NCBI GenBank assembly: GCA_007115705.1
Contig: QXEO01001135.1
Location: forward strand, 744,001-808,000
Length of the DNA stretch: 64,000 bases
Source: Dactylis glomerata
Lineage: Eukaryota; Streptophyta; Magnoliopsida; Poales; Poaceae
Reading direction: 5' to 3'
Positions 37,601 through 50,200 of the stretch are shown in pieces (the stretch's first letter is position 1; the number at the start of each line of letters is the position of its first letter). The position numbers were made by a program, and so were the translations under genes. The notes beneath the pieces are model-generated. The model saw nothing but the letters and a program-made list of their open reading frames with translations. It ran no database searches and was not told where the DNA came from.

Positions 37601-37949
37601 TCAAGCTTGGTGGAAAACTAGAATAGGAATAGAAGGGACCCAATTCCCTCATCCTAGAACTTAAGTAGCTAGGGTAATTCTGTAGCAAGCCAACTGCATT
37701 AGTTGTAGCTTTAGTTTAGTCTCCTAGTTGTTCTTTCTCGTTTGTAGTCACCAGGACTAAACCTCTACCTGTTGAGGAGGTTCTGAAGATCTTCTATATG
37801 ATGAAATTGTAATCCTATAGACATACCTTGGACCTGCGATGTTTCTGTTGTACCACTCTGATCGATGTAATACTAGTGAGACGGTGTTTCATTGGTGTTA
37901 TGTCAACGACTTGCATACTACACATGCAGTGGTATGCTGGGTCACCACA
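31630..37949 (+). repeat. 3' LTR of element C (6320 bp)
   Basis: Very similar to the 5' LTR. The 44-bp excess is explained by one extra 28-bp minisatellite unit and a 17-bp duplication (AGGCTAGAAATGGAGAG twice near 31650), less small deletions. TATAAAG at 34619 matches the 5' LTR promoter position. Confidence 0.92.
32765..32904 (+). repeat. 28-bp minisatellite, 5 units, in the 3' LTR of C
   Basis: Same unit as at 23449 but five copies, with small changes (ATTAGG in unit 2, CTTATG in unit 4). The copy number differs from the 5' LTR although both came from one template at insertion. Confidence 0.95.
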
Positions 37950-37954
37950 ATAAC

Positions 37955-40454
37955 CCAATGTTTTATTTTCAGTACTTTTTCTTTTCGTTGAGTCTTGGAA
38001 GTTATTACTACTGTAATGAACTCTCCTTATCATTTTTATTTCGTTTTTGTGCCAAGAAGAACCTCTAATTGGAGGAAGGTAAGATTTGGGGAAGTTGTTG
38101 TCCTGAAACCGATTTCTGCGATGTACCGTAAAAATTCGTGAAAATTATCAGAACGTCTTTTTGATCTGCGATTTCTTGTGCACATGACCTAGGTTGTTGT
38201 ATAACTTTCATTAGTTTTGCACTTTTTGATTTGAACAACAGAAGATTTTCAAAAAAATCGATCTTTACCAGCTGTTCTATTTTGACAGATTTCTGCCACT
38301 ATTTGAGTTTGCCTCTTGATCTCTTTCTTTTTGAGTTCTTTTGATCATGGAACTTTTGAGAGAGTTGCTACAGTAGCTTATGCTTTAATGGGTGTTATAC
38401 TTGTGTTGAAACTGAACCAAAGAGTGGATTTACTATCTTGCATACACTAATGTTGCTAATAAGAATTGTGTGAAGTTTTGTATGAAGGAAGTTTTCAAGT
38501 GTAGGGAAAGGAGAATGATGAGATGAGGTGAAATATGGACAAAAGCTCAAGCTTGGGGATGCCCATGTCACCCCAAGAAATATCCAAGAAGTACAAGCAT
38601 CAAAGCTTGGGGATGCCCCGAGGCACCCCTTCTTCATCAACAAAATATCAGGTCATCTTTCAAGACACTATATTTTTATTGCTTCGTATACTATGTGTTT
38701 TTCTTGGAGTGTCTTTATTTTCGCTTTCAGTTTTTTTATTTACTGCAATATATAGTTGGACCCCAACATGTTTCTTTTAGAGAAGACACACTCCGTTTTC
38801 ATTGCCTAGAACACTCTAGTTTTCACTCTTATCGTTCAACGAGTGTTCTGTTTTTCTAGTACCGCATTTAGCTTTTGTTTTTCACCTTGATTTTGTTCAG
38901 AACTTGTTAGTTCTTTGTAGCTAGGTGTGTTTAGACCTCTGGTCTATGTTGATTTTCATCTTTGAGAGTTGTTTCAAAAAGGTTGATTGGTGTTGGAAAA
39001 GAGTAAAAAGTTTCATGCCTATAGTGGTACAAATGGGAGCTTGTTTAGACTGTGGCTTAGACTTTTGCATGTCATGCTTGATGTTATTTTGATTATATGC
39101 TTAGTAGTTTTTGCTGTAGCATGACTTGTCTCAAATGACTAAGATTGCTTAATGTGCCTTTGAAAGAATCATGCGTTGTTTTTATTATATGGGAGCATAT
39201 TATTGTGGTATTCTCCTTTGATGTTTTATTTGGGTTGACATGGAGCATGCTCACACCATGTTTGACTACAAACCAGTCGCCTCAAGCCTCTATGATCATT
39301 TGGTTTTTGACTTGTGATACCACTTTATGCTTTGGTTAATAACATTTTGTCGCTATGCATGATTATGGCCGTTATTGCTCTCTTAGTTGGTCGCTCCCAG
39401 TCTTTTGCTACCCTTCATCTATACTGAGAGGGAATACTTCTCGTGCATCCAACTACCAAAAACCAAGTTATTTCAAAGAGTCCACTATAAATTCCTATGC
39501 ATGGTATTTGCAAGCCATTCCAAGTAAATTTTCATGTGCTACCTTTCAAAAAACTCTTCAAAATACTTCTCATTTTGTGACACTGTTTTCAGCTCATGGG
39601 GACGTAGTGGTCGGATTTGCTATCTTCCATATTGTTATCTTTCAAAAAAAAGGAAAAAAGAAGAAGAAAAAAAGCACTCCTCCATGGTATGTGAAAGTTG
39701 GTGGGCACCCGATGGAATCGGTTAGCCATGGTTTATGAAAAGAAAAGTGGGAAGGAGTGCCAAGCTTTATAAAAGAGCACAAATGTGCCAATTTATCTCA
39801 AAACTTTCTTAGTATGGAAGATAGTAAGAACTCCATTGCCTGTCGTTGACAAGAACAACCACCTCTCAAAACATTTTTTTATCTCTGTTTTACAACTGAA
39901 AAGCTCTAGCACATGCTAAATCCCTGCTTCCCTCTGCGAAGGGCCTTTCTTTTACTTTTATATTGAGTCTTCACCTTCTACCTTTATGCACCGTCTAAGA
40001 GAGCATAGTTGTCATTCTGAGTATAATGTGCATGGTCCCAAAATTTATTATTGATTGATTCATGATTATGGTTTTGCTTGTTCTTAAATTATTTGTATCT
40101 AGTCACCCTCTTAAACTTGAAGGTGTCCTATGCATTTATGTTTTGCTTCTCCATGAGGGACAAGCTGAATACCACTTTTCTATGTTTTTCTATATGCTCG
40201 AAACACACAATTGACTTTCATTGCATTATTACTCATGATCTTTTGTTTGTGTTACTTTTCATGTTATAACATGGTTGTTAAGTTCTATTGTCAAGATTAT
40301 ATCTCTTATGCCCATGTTTAGAGTACTTTGATCTCAGCACTCAATGCTTTACATCATTTGATCAAGATTGTGTTGGTGCATGTCACCTCAAAAACTATTG
40401 TTTTGTTATCACTTACCTACTCGAGGACGAGCAGGAGTTAAGCTTGGGGATGCT
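37955..40454 (+). other. Second part of the internal region of element A
   Basis: 2.5 kb between the right end of C and the 3' LTR of A. T-rich, with many stops in all frames and no RT or integrase motif. The purine-rich motif GCTTGGGGATGC, used as polypurine tract at 40442, also occurs at 38551 and 38605. Confidence 0.6.
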
Positions 40455-40668
40455 TGATACGTCTCAAACGTATCTATAATTTTTGATGCTCCATGCTTGT
40501 TTATGCACCATTTGCTTTGTGTTTTGTTTACACTTTGTGGCGTTTTTATGTATTTTCCAGAACTAACCTATTAACAAGATGCCACAGTGCCAGTTGCCTG
40601 TTTTCTGCTATTTTTGTGTTTCAGAAAAGCTACACAGGAAATATTCTCAGAATTGGACGAAACAAAAG
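40455..40668 (+). repeat. 3' LTR of element A, left portion
   Basis: 214 bp starting TGATACGTCTCAAACG, cut by element B after ...GAAACAAAAG. It continues at 51314. Confidence 0.93.
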
Positions 40669-43600
40669 TGTAACATCCCAAGATTTTAGCAAATTTTGGG
40701 GGAATTTTTTTGCTTTTGTTTGTATGTGTTGATTGAAAATTCACAAGGATTTAAAAACTTTTGAGTTGATTTAAAAGGCTCAAATAGAAAACTAATTTAT
40801 AATTCATAGTATTTCTTGAGGAATTTCCTTGAGAAAATGAAAGAATTCAAAAATGTTATCTTCTACTTTTATTCAAACTTATGCAAGCTTACTTGCAAAG
40901 AAATGAATATCAAAATTGTTTATAAAGTGTGTATCTTTCAAACTAAGATGAAGAGTGATTTTAAAATTATTATTTTTCATATATCATTCTTTCATTTTCA
41001 AAGAATTATTTTCTCAAGCCCTAATTCTATTTCTTTTATGCAAACAAAACTATATGGCTTATTTAAGATTTATCTAGGGAATCATGGTTTGTATTTAAAA
41101 ACTTGTTCTATTAATGGTTTGAAACCTTATTGTGAAGTTTACAAAAATTTAGAAGTTGTTTTGAGTTGATTTGATGCATATTTGCAAAAGATACAAAATA
41201 AATCAGAAAATAGAAAAGAAAATCGAAAAGAAATAAGAAAAGGAGTAAAAGGCCGAGGGGAAAGTATTCGGCCCAGCAGCCAAAATCGCCCCGGCCCAGT
41301 ATCGCTTCGCCCTGAAAGGGTACCTCCCCAGCCTCTCCTCCTCGCTGACAGCCCTGGCCCACCGGTCAGTTGCCTCTTCTTCCCTAGGACAGAGCCTCGA
41401 CCAAGCCCGACGCTTCTCCACCGTCCATCGCCTCTCCCCGCGCAAACCCTAGCCCCCTCCGCAAGGCAGCAGCCTCTATAAAACCCCCTCTGACTCCTCC
41501 CTTGACCCCCTTTCCACTCTCTCGCAAAGATCGCCTCGAGCCGATGCAATTCATCATCGGGATCCGCCGAACCTGTGGGCTTCCCCGGTCGATTTCTTCA
41601 CCGACGGTGAGCAGCAACCTCTCCCTCTCCTCCTACCCTCTCTGTTTTGCTCTGGCGCAACTCCCTGACCACTTGGTTTGGTTCAAATCACCGCAGAACG
41701 ACGTCATCGTCGAGCACCCGAAGCTCACCGCCGCCTGCGCCACTCCTGTCGCGCCCTTCTCCTTCACCTGTACGCAATCCTCGACACCGATCAAACGGGC
41801 GAGCTCGCCTTAACCTCCCGAAGCCCGTCGTAGCACCGCCGTCGACCAGGAGTCGCCAGAACATCGCTGCCGATCTCCACCAGTGCGCAGACCACGTCGC
41901 CAGTGTCCACAGTGAACCCTAGGTACCCCCTCTCTCTCCCTTTTAATCCTGGCCGTCAGATCAAGATCCAGTGGATCTGATAGATCCACTTAACGAAGGG
42001 GTATGAAACAATCCGAGCCGCCCAGATCACTTTAGATCCAACGCACCACAACGTTGATCCGGCCGAACCGGTACGGACCAATAGGAAACAGCCACATGTC
42101 GGCTTCCGATTTAAAACAGAATTCAAATTAGATTTTGAATCAGAATTGTGTCAAATCTTTAGAAATTCATAACTTTTGATCTGTAACGCGAAAAATAACA
42201 AATAATATACCATTGGAATCCTTAGAACATGTAGAATCCAATAGTGCACTAATAGTTCATAGATTCAGTATTCAATTTGAATCTATTTTCAAATTGAATC
42301 AAACCTTCTGTTAACTTATTTAATTCATATCTTTTGTTCCAAGTGTCCAAAAATCACAAATTGGTAGTCATTGGAATCCCCTCAACATGTAGAACATCAT
42401 AGGATCAAGAAAATCCAAAGTTGATACATGCACACACTTTGTGCATTCAAATCTGTTCAAATCACTAATTTGATCATAATTTGAATTCTATAACTTATTT
42501 TTGAATGATTCCAAATGCAGTAGCCTTGTTTTACTACAAGCTATCAAGTAGTGTCACTTTCATATTTTATTGAACCACTTCACAATTATTCAAGTTCTAA
42601 TATGAGAATTTGAGTATTTCTTATATAGATTAATTCTAATCCTTTTTCAATTAATATTTCCTTCTACTTTAGTAAACCCTATGACCATAGCCAGTTACCA
42701 AATAACATCTTGACATTATCTTGATCCAATATCATGTCAATCTAAATCATGTATGTCTACTTCACCTCTATTCAAATTTCAATTGAGTTATTTGAGTATA
42801 GTGTGATGCATTTCAATCCTAGATTCTCTTTTGCTATTGAGGTGTTGATTTATTTCCACATCATAGCACATGATCATGCTTCAATGACTCCTTAGAACCA
42901 TTATTCACAATTATCATCCACTCATACCCAATCCTTTGCTCACTTAATCTTAGTCTCATGTGTTGAACTATTCAATTAGCAAATGAGTTAATTGAGTACT
43001 ACAATGTTCTATGAATTCTTACCCAAAGCCTAGGTGCAATATATGCTATTTAAGAATAATTGTTGTCATACTTATTCAATAGTATTGTTATTTCACTAAT
43101 TGCCACTTATGTGATCTAATTCACATGAGTCTTCCTAAATTCTATTTATACTTTGATAAAGCATCAAGACTTCATCAATTATGTCTTGCCTAATTCAATT
43201 CTCTCTAATTATTTGATCTTTCCCAACTAGCACTCAAACCCATGTCTCATAATCCATAATCCCTTTACCATATTTTTCTTATCATAGTATCTCAATAAAT
43301 CTAAATTGTTAAACAAACCTTTTCAATTGTTTGTCTTGTTTGATTGTGTTTGAATGGTATGTTTATGTTATGTTATTTTGTGCTATAGTTTGTGCGAAGA
43401 GCTACGTGTTTAGTTGAGAAGAGTGAAAGATCGTATTCTTCAAAAAGGCAAGTGACATACATATCTTCTACCCATTTTATTTTGCATTAGTGTTTATTTT
43501 AGTATTATGCATGATAGGTGAATATTCAAATGTTTATAAAGTGCTAGATCCTAGTAGTGAGTAGCTATCCCCAAAACACCCACCTGATAGGATGCTAAAT

Positions 43601-44736
43601 ACTTTGTAAAATATGATGCTATGCTTGATCACTTGTTAAAGTTGTTTTGTGAATAAAATTAATAACTTCAACTAAAATGAACTACCATGGTGGAGTGGTT
43701 TGATAAGAGGAGGTCGAAGTAGGTGGGTTCTGGGGCACATGCTTGTACAGATGTGTAGCTCAGGATACTGCTCGGGATTGCCACTCAGGATTAAAGAGAT
43801 TAATATGGCTTCCATATTTAGATGTACTTCCAGTGCCACCGTATAACATTATGGGCTCTGTCTTGATTGAGTATGATTGAGGGTTCAACCATGGGTATTG
43901 ACAGAGGGTGGTAGCATAATATAGGGCGCACGGTCAGAACCGTTTGGTTGAATGCTTTTTCTAAAAGGTCTTGTTTCATTTTATGTATCGGCGTAAAATG
44001 AATCTTAAGGTGAAAGTGCACAACCCTTGCAAGGTGTTAAAATCTAATCGATTAGCCGCGTCCTCGGAATGGACAATTGAGTCTCTAGCCATGGAATGAT
44101 TCGAAGAATCTCATCATCGTTTCTGAATGTTTTAAAACTTGATTAGAAACCCTAGAGGAGCTCAGGCTCATGCCCCAAAAAGGTATGGTTGTCTGGTTGT
44201 TCCAACTTTGTTGAGTTTCACCCAGAAACTACATATCGGCCAGTATGTAATGTATGGGGGTTATCTTGACCCTTATAAACTAAAATTTTGAAAGAAAGAG
44301 TTTTGCAAAGATTGTAGGATAAAATTGGCCTTTTGCAAATTAGCCTTTGAGATCCACTAAGCCAGATATCATGTAGTTTAGATTTTTCACAAATGCCACC
44401 AAATATGTGTCATTTGCCAGTACGTTGTTGTACAGACCCCTCTAGGGCTGCATATTTAAACGTGCAGGTTTTATTTCGAGTAAGGAACCAGGAGTAGGAT
44501 CTCGAGCTTACATTCCAACATGTCTGCCTGTGGCACTTGATGAAGATGGAGGTTCATTGCTAATATGCTTTATGTTGTGTACTCGTAAGGTTGAAGACCT
44601 ATGTAACTGGATTTACGTTATATTTATTGATGCTATTGCAATGATTACTATATTTTGTACTGTGGTGCTATCTACTGATCCAGGGAATAGCATAGATGCA
44701 CAGGAGTTCTGTCTTTTGATAAGGCAGGGCGCTACA
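40669..44736 (+). repeat. 5' LTR of element B (4068 bp)
   Basis: TG...CA bounded. A GC-rich promoter-like block at 41240-41950 contains TATAAAA at 41477, a CT-rich leader and a donor-like GACGGTGAGC near 41605. Confidence 0.93.
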
Positions 44737-44941
44737 GAATGGTATCAGAGCATAGTGTTGCCTGTAGGATCGAGACCCTAGGTTTGGAATGGACTAGGAA
44801 GCCCTAGGAATTCTTTCCTCTACAAAAAAAAATCTTCCCTTCAGATTTCATAAAACAAAATTTATCTACTCCCAGTCTAAATCTCTCTCGTAAAGACTTA
44901 CCACATTCATTTGTTTTACCCCACTTATCTTTCTATTTTAG

Positions 44942-46023
44942 ATGACCAACCTCATCAAATCCCTTAAGAGAGGACCAGTAATGATCATGACTCTGAAGTG
45001 TGAGACTAAATTTCCCAAAGCCCTGAAGAACCTCATGGGAATGCTAGGAGAAGCAGTTTACAAAGGATTTACCGTGATTGATGATGGTCAAGAATATTGG
45101 TGGGTACAACTTCACTTATATAAGAACAAAGAAGACGACCACAAAAGATGAGACCTTGGATGTTCACCCATATAAGGATAAAGAAGATGACCACAAGAAG
45201 ATGGGACTTTGGATGTTTACCAACTCCGAGATGCATACATCATTCCTTGACTCCGCTAGATGTGCTGTTTGGTCAGCTATAAAGGAACTTGGAGAAAGAC
45301 TCAAATGGAGACTTCATAACACCCAGAAGGACCTCAAAGAAGAAGAGGAGGATACTACTGCATGGAAGGAAACTATAAGCCAACTTCAAAGTTACATGGA
45401 ACAGCTGGTATCTGAACTTAGTGTTCAAGGAGACCTCATCATAATTAAGGATGAACAAATTGCAAATATGAAGAAGCAGCTGGACCAGAACAATGAATCC
45501 ACATAAACGAGAACCAAGAAGCTTTAGTTGGACCTCCATTCAGGAATTTTAGTAAGAGATGACGTGTAGTAAACATTTATGGTCATACCAACTTGTGGAT
45601 GACCGTACTTTTTGTGTGTGTTAGAACTAGTTTGCTTGATATAATGAATGCTTGTTAGATATTGTTTGCACATCAGATCAAGAGAATTCATCTTGCAAAC
45701 AATCTCCTGCTGTTTGGGTAGGAATCTTCTTTAGATCCCTTCTATCTAATTCTTATCTATGCTAAGACCTAAACTTGTCCTAAAACCCAAACCGAAGTAT
45801 TCTCAATGACAGAACAACCACAATAACCCTTAGATAGAGATAATGATACAAAGGACAACAGCAAGATTTTGTGTTCAAAAGCAAGGAACTAGGACATTAC
45901 TCATCCAAATGTCCTGAAGTAAACAACAAAGCAAACACACAAGGAAGCATGAAGAAGGATCTTAATATGATCACTTGTTTCAAGTGCAAGCAGAAGGGAC
46001 ACTATACGGATAAATGCACATAG
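44942..46023 (+). pseudogene. Broken gag of element B with CCHC zinc knuckle
   Basis: Pieces of a gag-like protein lie in three different frames: 44942-45151, 45078-45506 (a Glu/Lys-rich coiled-coil-like segment ending near QIANMKKQLDQNNEST), and a third around 45970-46023. The last contains CFKCKQKGHYTDKC at 45976-46017, a CX2CX4HX4C nucleic-acid-binding knuckle typical of retrotransposon nucleocapsid. The position after the primer-binding site fits gag. Frame changes and early stops make it non-functional as read. No protease, RT, RNase H or integrase follows before the 3' LTR at 47239. Confidence 0.7.
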
Positions 46024-47238
46024 AAAAGGACTTCAGTGAGTTGGAATAGATGGAATGAGACCGCAAGTACAAGGACACCACAAGGTGTAGCTAATGTGGA
46101 AGAAATTGTATTCAACTACTACCCGTAATAGGAGTGGAAAGGACACCAACTTAAATGGAATGGATCTTATTCTCCTTATGAGATGGCAAACCTAAGGATC
46201 TGCAATTAAGGATTATTGCCCTGAGCATTGTCACAAAACCTCTAGCTAGGAACGATAGATTTTGTTTTCAAAACTCAAAAAAAATGGGACATGGAACATT
46301 GGTTTCATATCCAAGAATTTTTTTGTCAAAACTAGTGAGGTTGACCAAGAGTTAGAATGCGAGATGCACCAAACCAAATGCAAGGTAATGATTGGGTGCG
46401 ACATGGAATTGCGCCCCATGATGACTACTCATATTGTTCGCTCTTGTTATGAGGAATGGTTAATCTAGAGAGACATACCTACGAGAAACGACGTTGTCAA
46501 GCCTTAACCTTAGGAAGATAGAATATTATACCCTTATAGTAGGCAAGTGCTGCCAACTTGTAGGAATACGGTAAGGATGAATCTCAAGCTTACTGGGAAG
46601 AAGACTACTATGGAAGATGTTCATCAACCTGAAAGATTTCAAGAACAGAATGGTACCCATGGGAATAGAAGGATATCACATTGAAGGTTACCATAATGGA
46701 ATGGAATAGAATGGTATCATAAAGGAAGTAACCATAAGATGAAGAATATCCAAGGATGATGACAAAGAAGTGGAGATGAAGATAGGAAAACCTCTCATCT
46801 TGATCTTCTGATTGACCCAAAAAGGAACATATCAACTTGGACTTCTGATTGACCTAAAGAGTGACTCTTAAGTGACCAAAGTAGTTCAACAGAACCGAAG
46901 AGTGACACCTCAATGTCCAAAGTAGTTCAACAACTACCACGTTGGATAGAAAGCTCTACGATAGAGTAAGGTTACCTCAAGCAACCCCATAAGGAAGGTT
47001 GGTGCCCGGATTTGTGAATAGACACCCACCTATTGTAAATGAAGAAGAAGACTATCTATGGATTCAAAGGATGACCCAGTGCCAAGTCAAGACCAAGGTG
47101 TTTCTGGTTGAAACCCAAGTATCTGGACTACCTACAAAAGTTTCTTTTAAGGGTGGTAGCCACCTAGGTAACCCAATACCTACTCTCTTTCTAGCCTCTC
47201 CAATCTCGGTGACGAGATTTCTTTTAAGGGTGGTAGTC

Positions 47239-50200
47239 TGTAACATCCCAAGATTTTAGCAAATTTTGGGGGAATTTTTTTGCTTTTGTTTGTATGTGTT
47301 GATTGAAAATTCACAAGGATTTAAAAACTTTTGAGTTGATTTAAAAGGCTCAAATAGAAAACTAATTTAAACTTCATATTATTTCTTGAGGAATTTCCTT
47401 GAGAAAATGAAAGATTTCAAAAATGTTATCTTCTACTTTTATTCAAACTTATGCAAGCTTGCATGCAAAGAAATGAATATCAAAAGTGTTTATAAAGTGT
47501 GTATCTTTCAAACTAAGATGAAGAGTGATTTTAAAATTATTATTTTTCATATATCATTCTTTCATTTTCAATAAATTATTTTCTCAAGCCCTAATTCTAT
47601 TTCTTTTATGTAAACAAAACTATATGGCTTATTTAAGATTTATCTAGGGAATCATGGTTTGTATTTAAAAACTTGTTCTATTAATGGTTTGAAACCTTAC
47701 TGTGAAGTTTACAAAAATTTAGAAGTTGTTTTGAGTTGAATTGATGCATATTTGCAAAAGATACAAAATAAATCAGAAAACAGAAAAGAAAATCGAAAAG
47801 AAATAAGAAAAGGAGTAAAAGGCCGAGGGGAAAGTATTCGGCCCAGCCGCCAAAATCGCCCCGGCCCAGTATCGGTTCACCCCGAAAGGGTACCTCCCCA
47901 GTCTCTCCTACTCGCTGACAGCCCTGGCCCACCGGTCAGTTGCCTCTTCTTCCCCGGGACAGAGCCCCGACCGAGCCCGACGCTTCTCCACCGTCCATCG
48001 CCTCTCCCCGCGCAAACCCTAGCCCCCTCTGCAAGGCAGCAGCCTCTAAAAAACCCCCTCTGACTCCTCTCTCGACCCCCTTTCCTCTATCTCGCAAACA
48101 TCACCTTGAGCTGTCGCAATTCGTCATCGAGATCCGCCGAACCTGCGGGCTTCCCCGGTCGATTTCATCACCGACGGTGAGCAGCAGCCTCTCCCTCTCC
48201 TCCTACCCTCTCTGTTTTGCTCTAGCGCAACTCCCTGACCACTTGGTTTAGTTCAAATCGCCGCAGAACGACGTCATCGTCGAGCACCCGAAGCTCACCG
48301 CCGCCTGCGCCACTCCAGCCGCGCCCTTCTCCTTCACCTGGACGCAATCCTCGACACCGATCAAACAGGCGAGCTCGTCTTAACCTCCCGAAGCCCATCG
48401 TAGCACCACCGTCGACCAGGAGTCACCAGAACATCGCTGCCGATCTCCACCAGTGCGCAGACCATGTCGCTGGCGTCCACTGTGAACCCTAGGTACCCCC
48501 TCTCTCTCTCCCTTTTAATCCTGGCCGTCAGATCAAGATCTAGTGGATCTGATAGATCCACTTAACGAAGGGGTATGAAACAATCCGAGCCGCCCAGATC
48601 ACTTTAGATCCAACGCACCACAACGTTGATCCGGCCGAACCGGTACGGACCAATAGGAAATAGCCACATGTCGGCTTCCGATTTAAAACAGAATTCAAAT
48701 TAGATTTTGAATCAGAATTATGTCAAATCTTTAGAAATTCATAACTTTTGATCTGTAACTCAAAAAATAACAAATAATATACCATTGGAATCCTTAGAAC
48801 ATGTAGAATCCAATAGTGCACTAATAGTTCATAGATTCAGTATTCAATTTGAATCTATTTTCAAATTGAATCAAACCTTCTGTTAAATTATTTAATTCAT
48901 ATCTTTTGTTCTAAGTGTCCAAAAATCACAAATTGGTAGTCATTGGAATCCCCTCAACATGTAGAACATCATAGGATCAAGAAAATCCAAAGTTGATACG
49001 TGCACACACTTTGTGCATTCAAATCTGTTCAAATCACTAATTTGATCATAATTTGAATTCTATAACTTATTTTTGAATGATTCCAAATGCAATAGCCTTG
49101 TTTTACTGCAAGCTATCAAGTAGTGTCACTTTCATATTTTATTGAACCACTTCACAATTATTCAAGTTCTAATATGAGAATTTGAGTATTTCTTATATAG
49201 ATTAATTCTAATCCTTTTTCAATTAATATTTCCTTCTACTTTAGTAAACCCTATGACCATAGCCAGTTATCAAATAACATCTTGAAATTATCTTGATCCA
49301 ATATCATGTCAATCTAAATCATGTATGTCTACTTCACCTCTATTCAAATTTCAATTGAGTTATTTGAGTATAGTGTGATGCATTTCAATCCTAGATTCTC
49401 TTTTGCTATTGAGGTGTTGATTTATTTCCACATCATAGCACATGATCATGCTTCAATGACTCCTTAGAACCATTACTCACAATTATCATCCACTCATACC
49501 CAATCCTTTGCTCACTTAATCTTAGTCTCATGTGTTGAACTATTCAATTAGCAAATGAGTTAATTGAGTACTACAATGTTCTATGAATTCTTACCCAAAG
49601 CCTAGGTGCAATATATGCTAATTAAGAATAATTGTTGTCACACTTATTCAATAGTATTGTTATTTCACTAATTGCCACTTATGTGATCTAATTCACATGA
49701 GTCTTCCTAAATTCTATTTATACTTTGATAAAGCATCAAGACTTCATCAATTATGTCTTGCCTAATTCAATTCTCTCTAATTATTTGATCTTTCCCTACT
49801 AGCACTCAAACCCATGTCTCATAATTCATAATCCCTTTACCATATCTTTCTTATCATAGTATCTCAATAAATCTAAATTGTTAAACAAACCTTTGCAATT
49901 GTTTGTCTTGTTTGATTGTGTTTGAATGGTATGTTTATGTTATGTTATTTTGTGCTATAGTTTGTGCGAAGAGCTACGTGTTTAGTTGAGAAGAGTGAAA
50001 GATCGTATTCTTCAAAAAGGCAAGTGACACACATATCTTCTACCCATTTTATTTTGCATTAGTGTTTATTTTAGTAGTATGCATGATAGGTGAATATTCA
50101 AATGTTTATAAAGTGCTAGATCCTAGTAGTGAGTAGCTATCCCCAAAACACCCACCTGATAGGATGCTAAATACTTTGAAAAATATGATGCTATGCTTGA

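Larger units (their letters stand above)
22330..37949 (+). mobile_element. Element C: long-LTR, pol-less retrotransposon nested in A (15.6 kb)
   Basis: Begins TGTAACATCCCAGGATG and ends GTCACCACA, flanked by ATAAC at 22325-22329 and 37950-37954. 5' LTR 22330-28605 (6276 bp); 3' LTR 31630-37949 (6320 bp). Just after the 5' LTR is TGGTATTAGAGC (28608), one base off the initiator-tRNA-Met primer site TGGTATCAGAGC. AAGGGGGAGAG immediately precedes the 3' LTR as polypurine tract. The internal domain is only ~3.0 kb and holds no protease, RT or integrase frame. LTRs of 6 kb with a short coding-poor interior are LARD-like. Confidence 0.92.

Noticed and set aside
41139..41549. Frames in the GC-rich block of the B LTR (also at 47752-48251)
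   Set aside because: They occur in both LTRs within a promoter/leader-like segment, are open in several phases and shift between copies.
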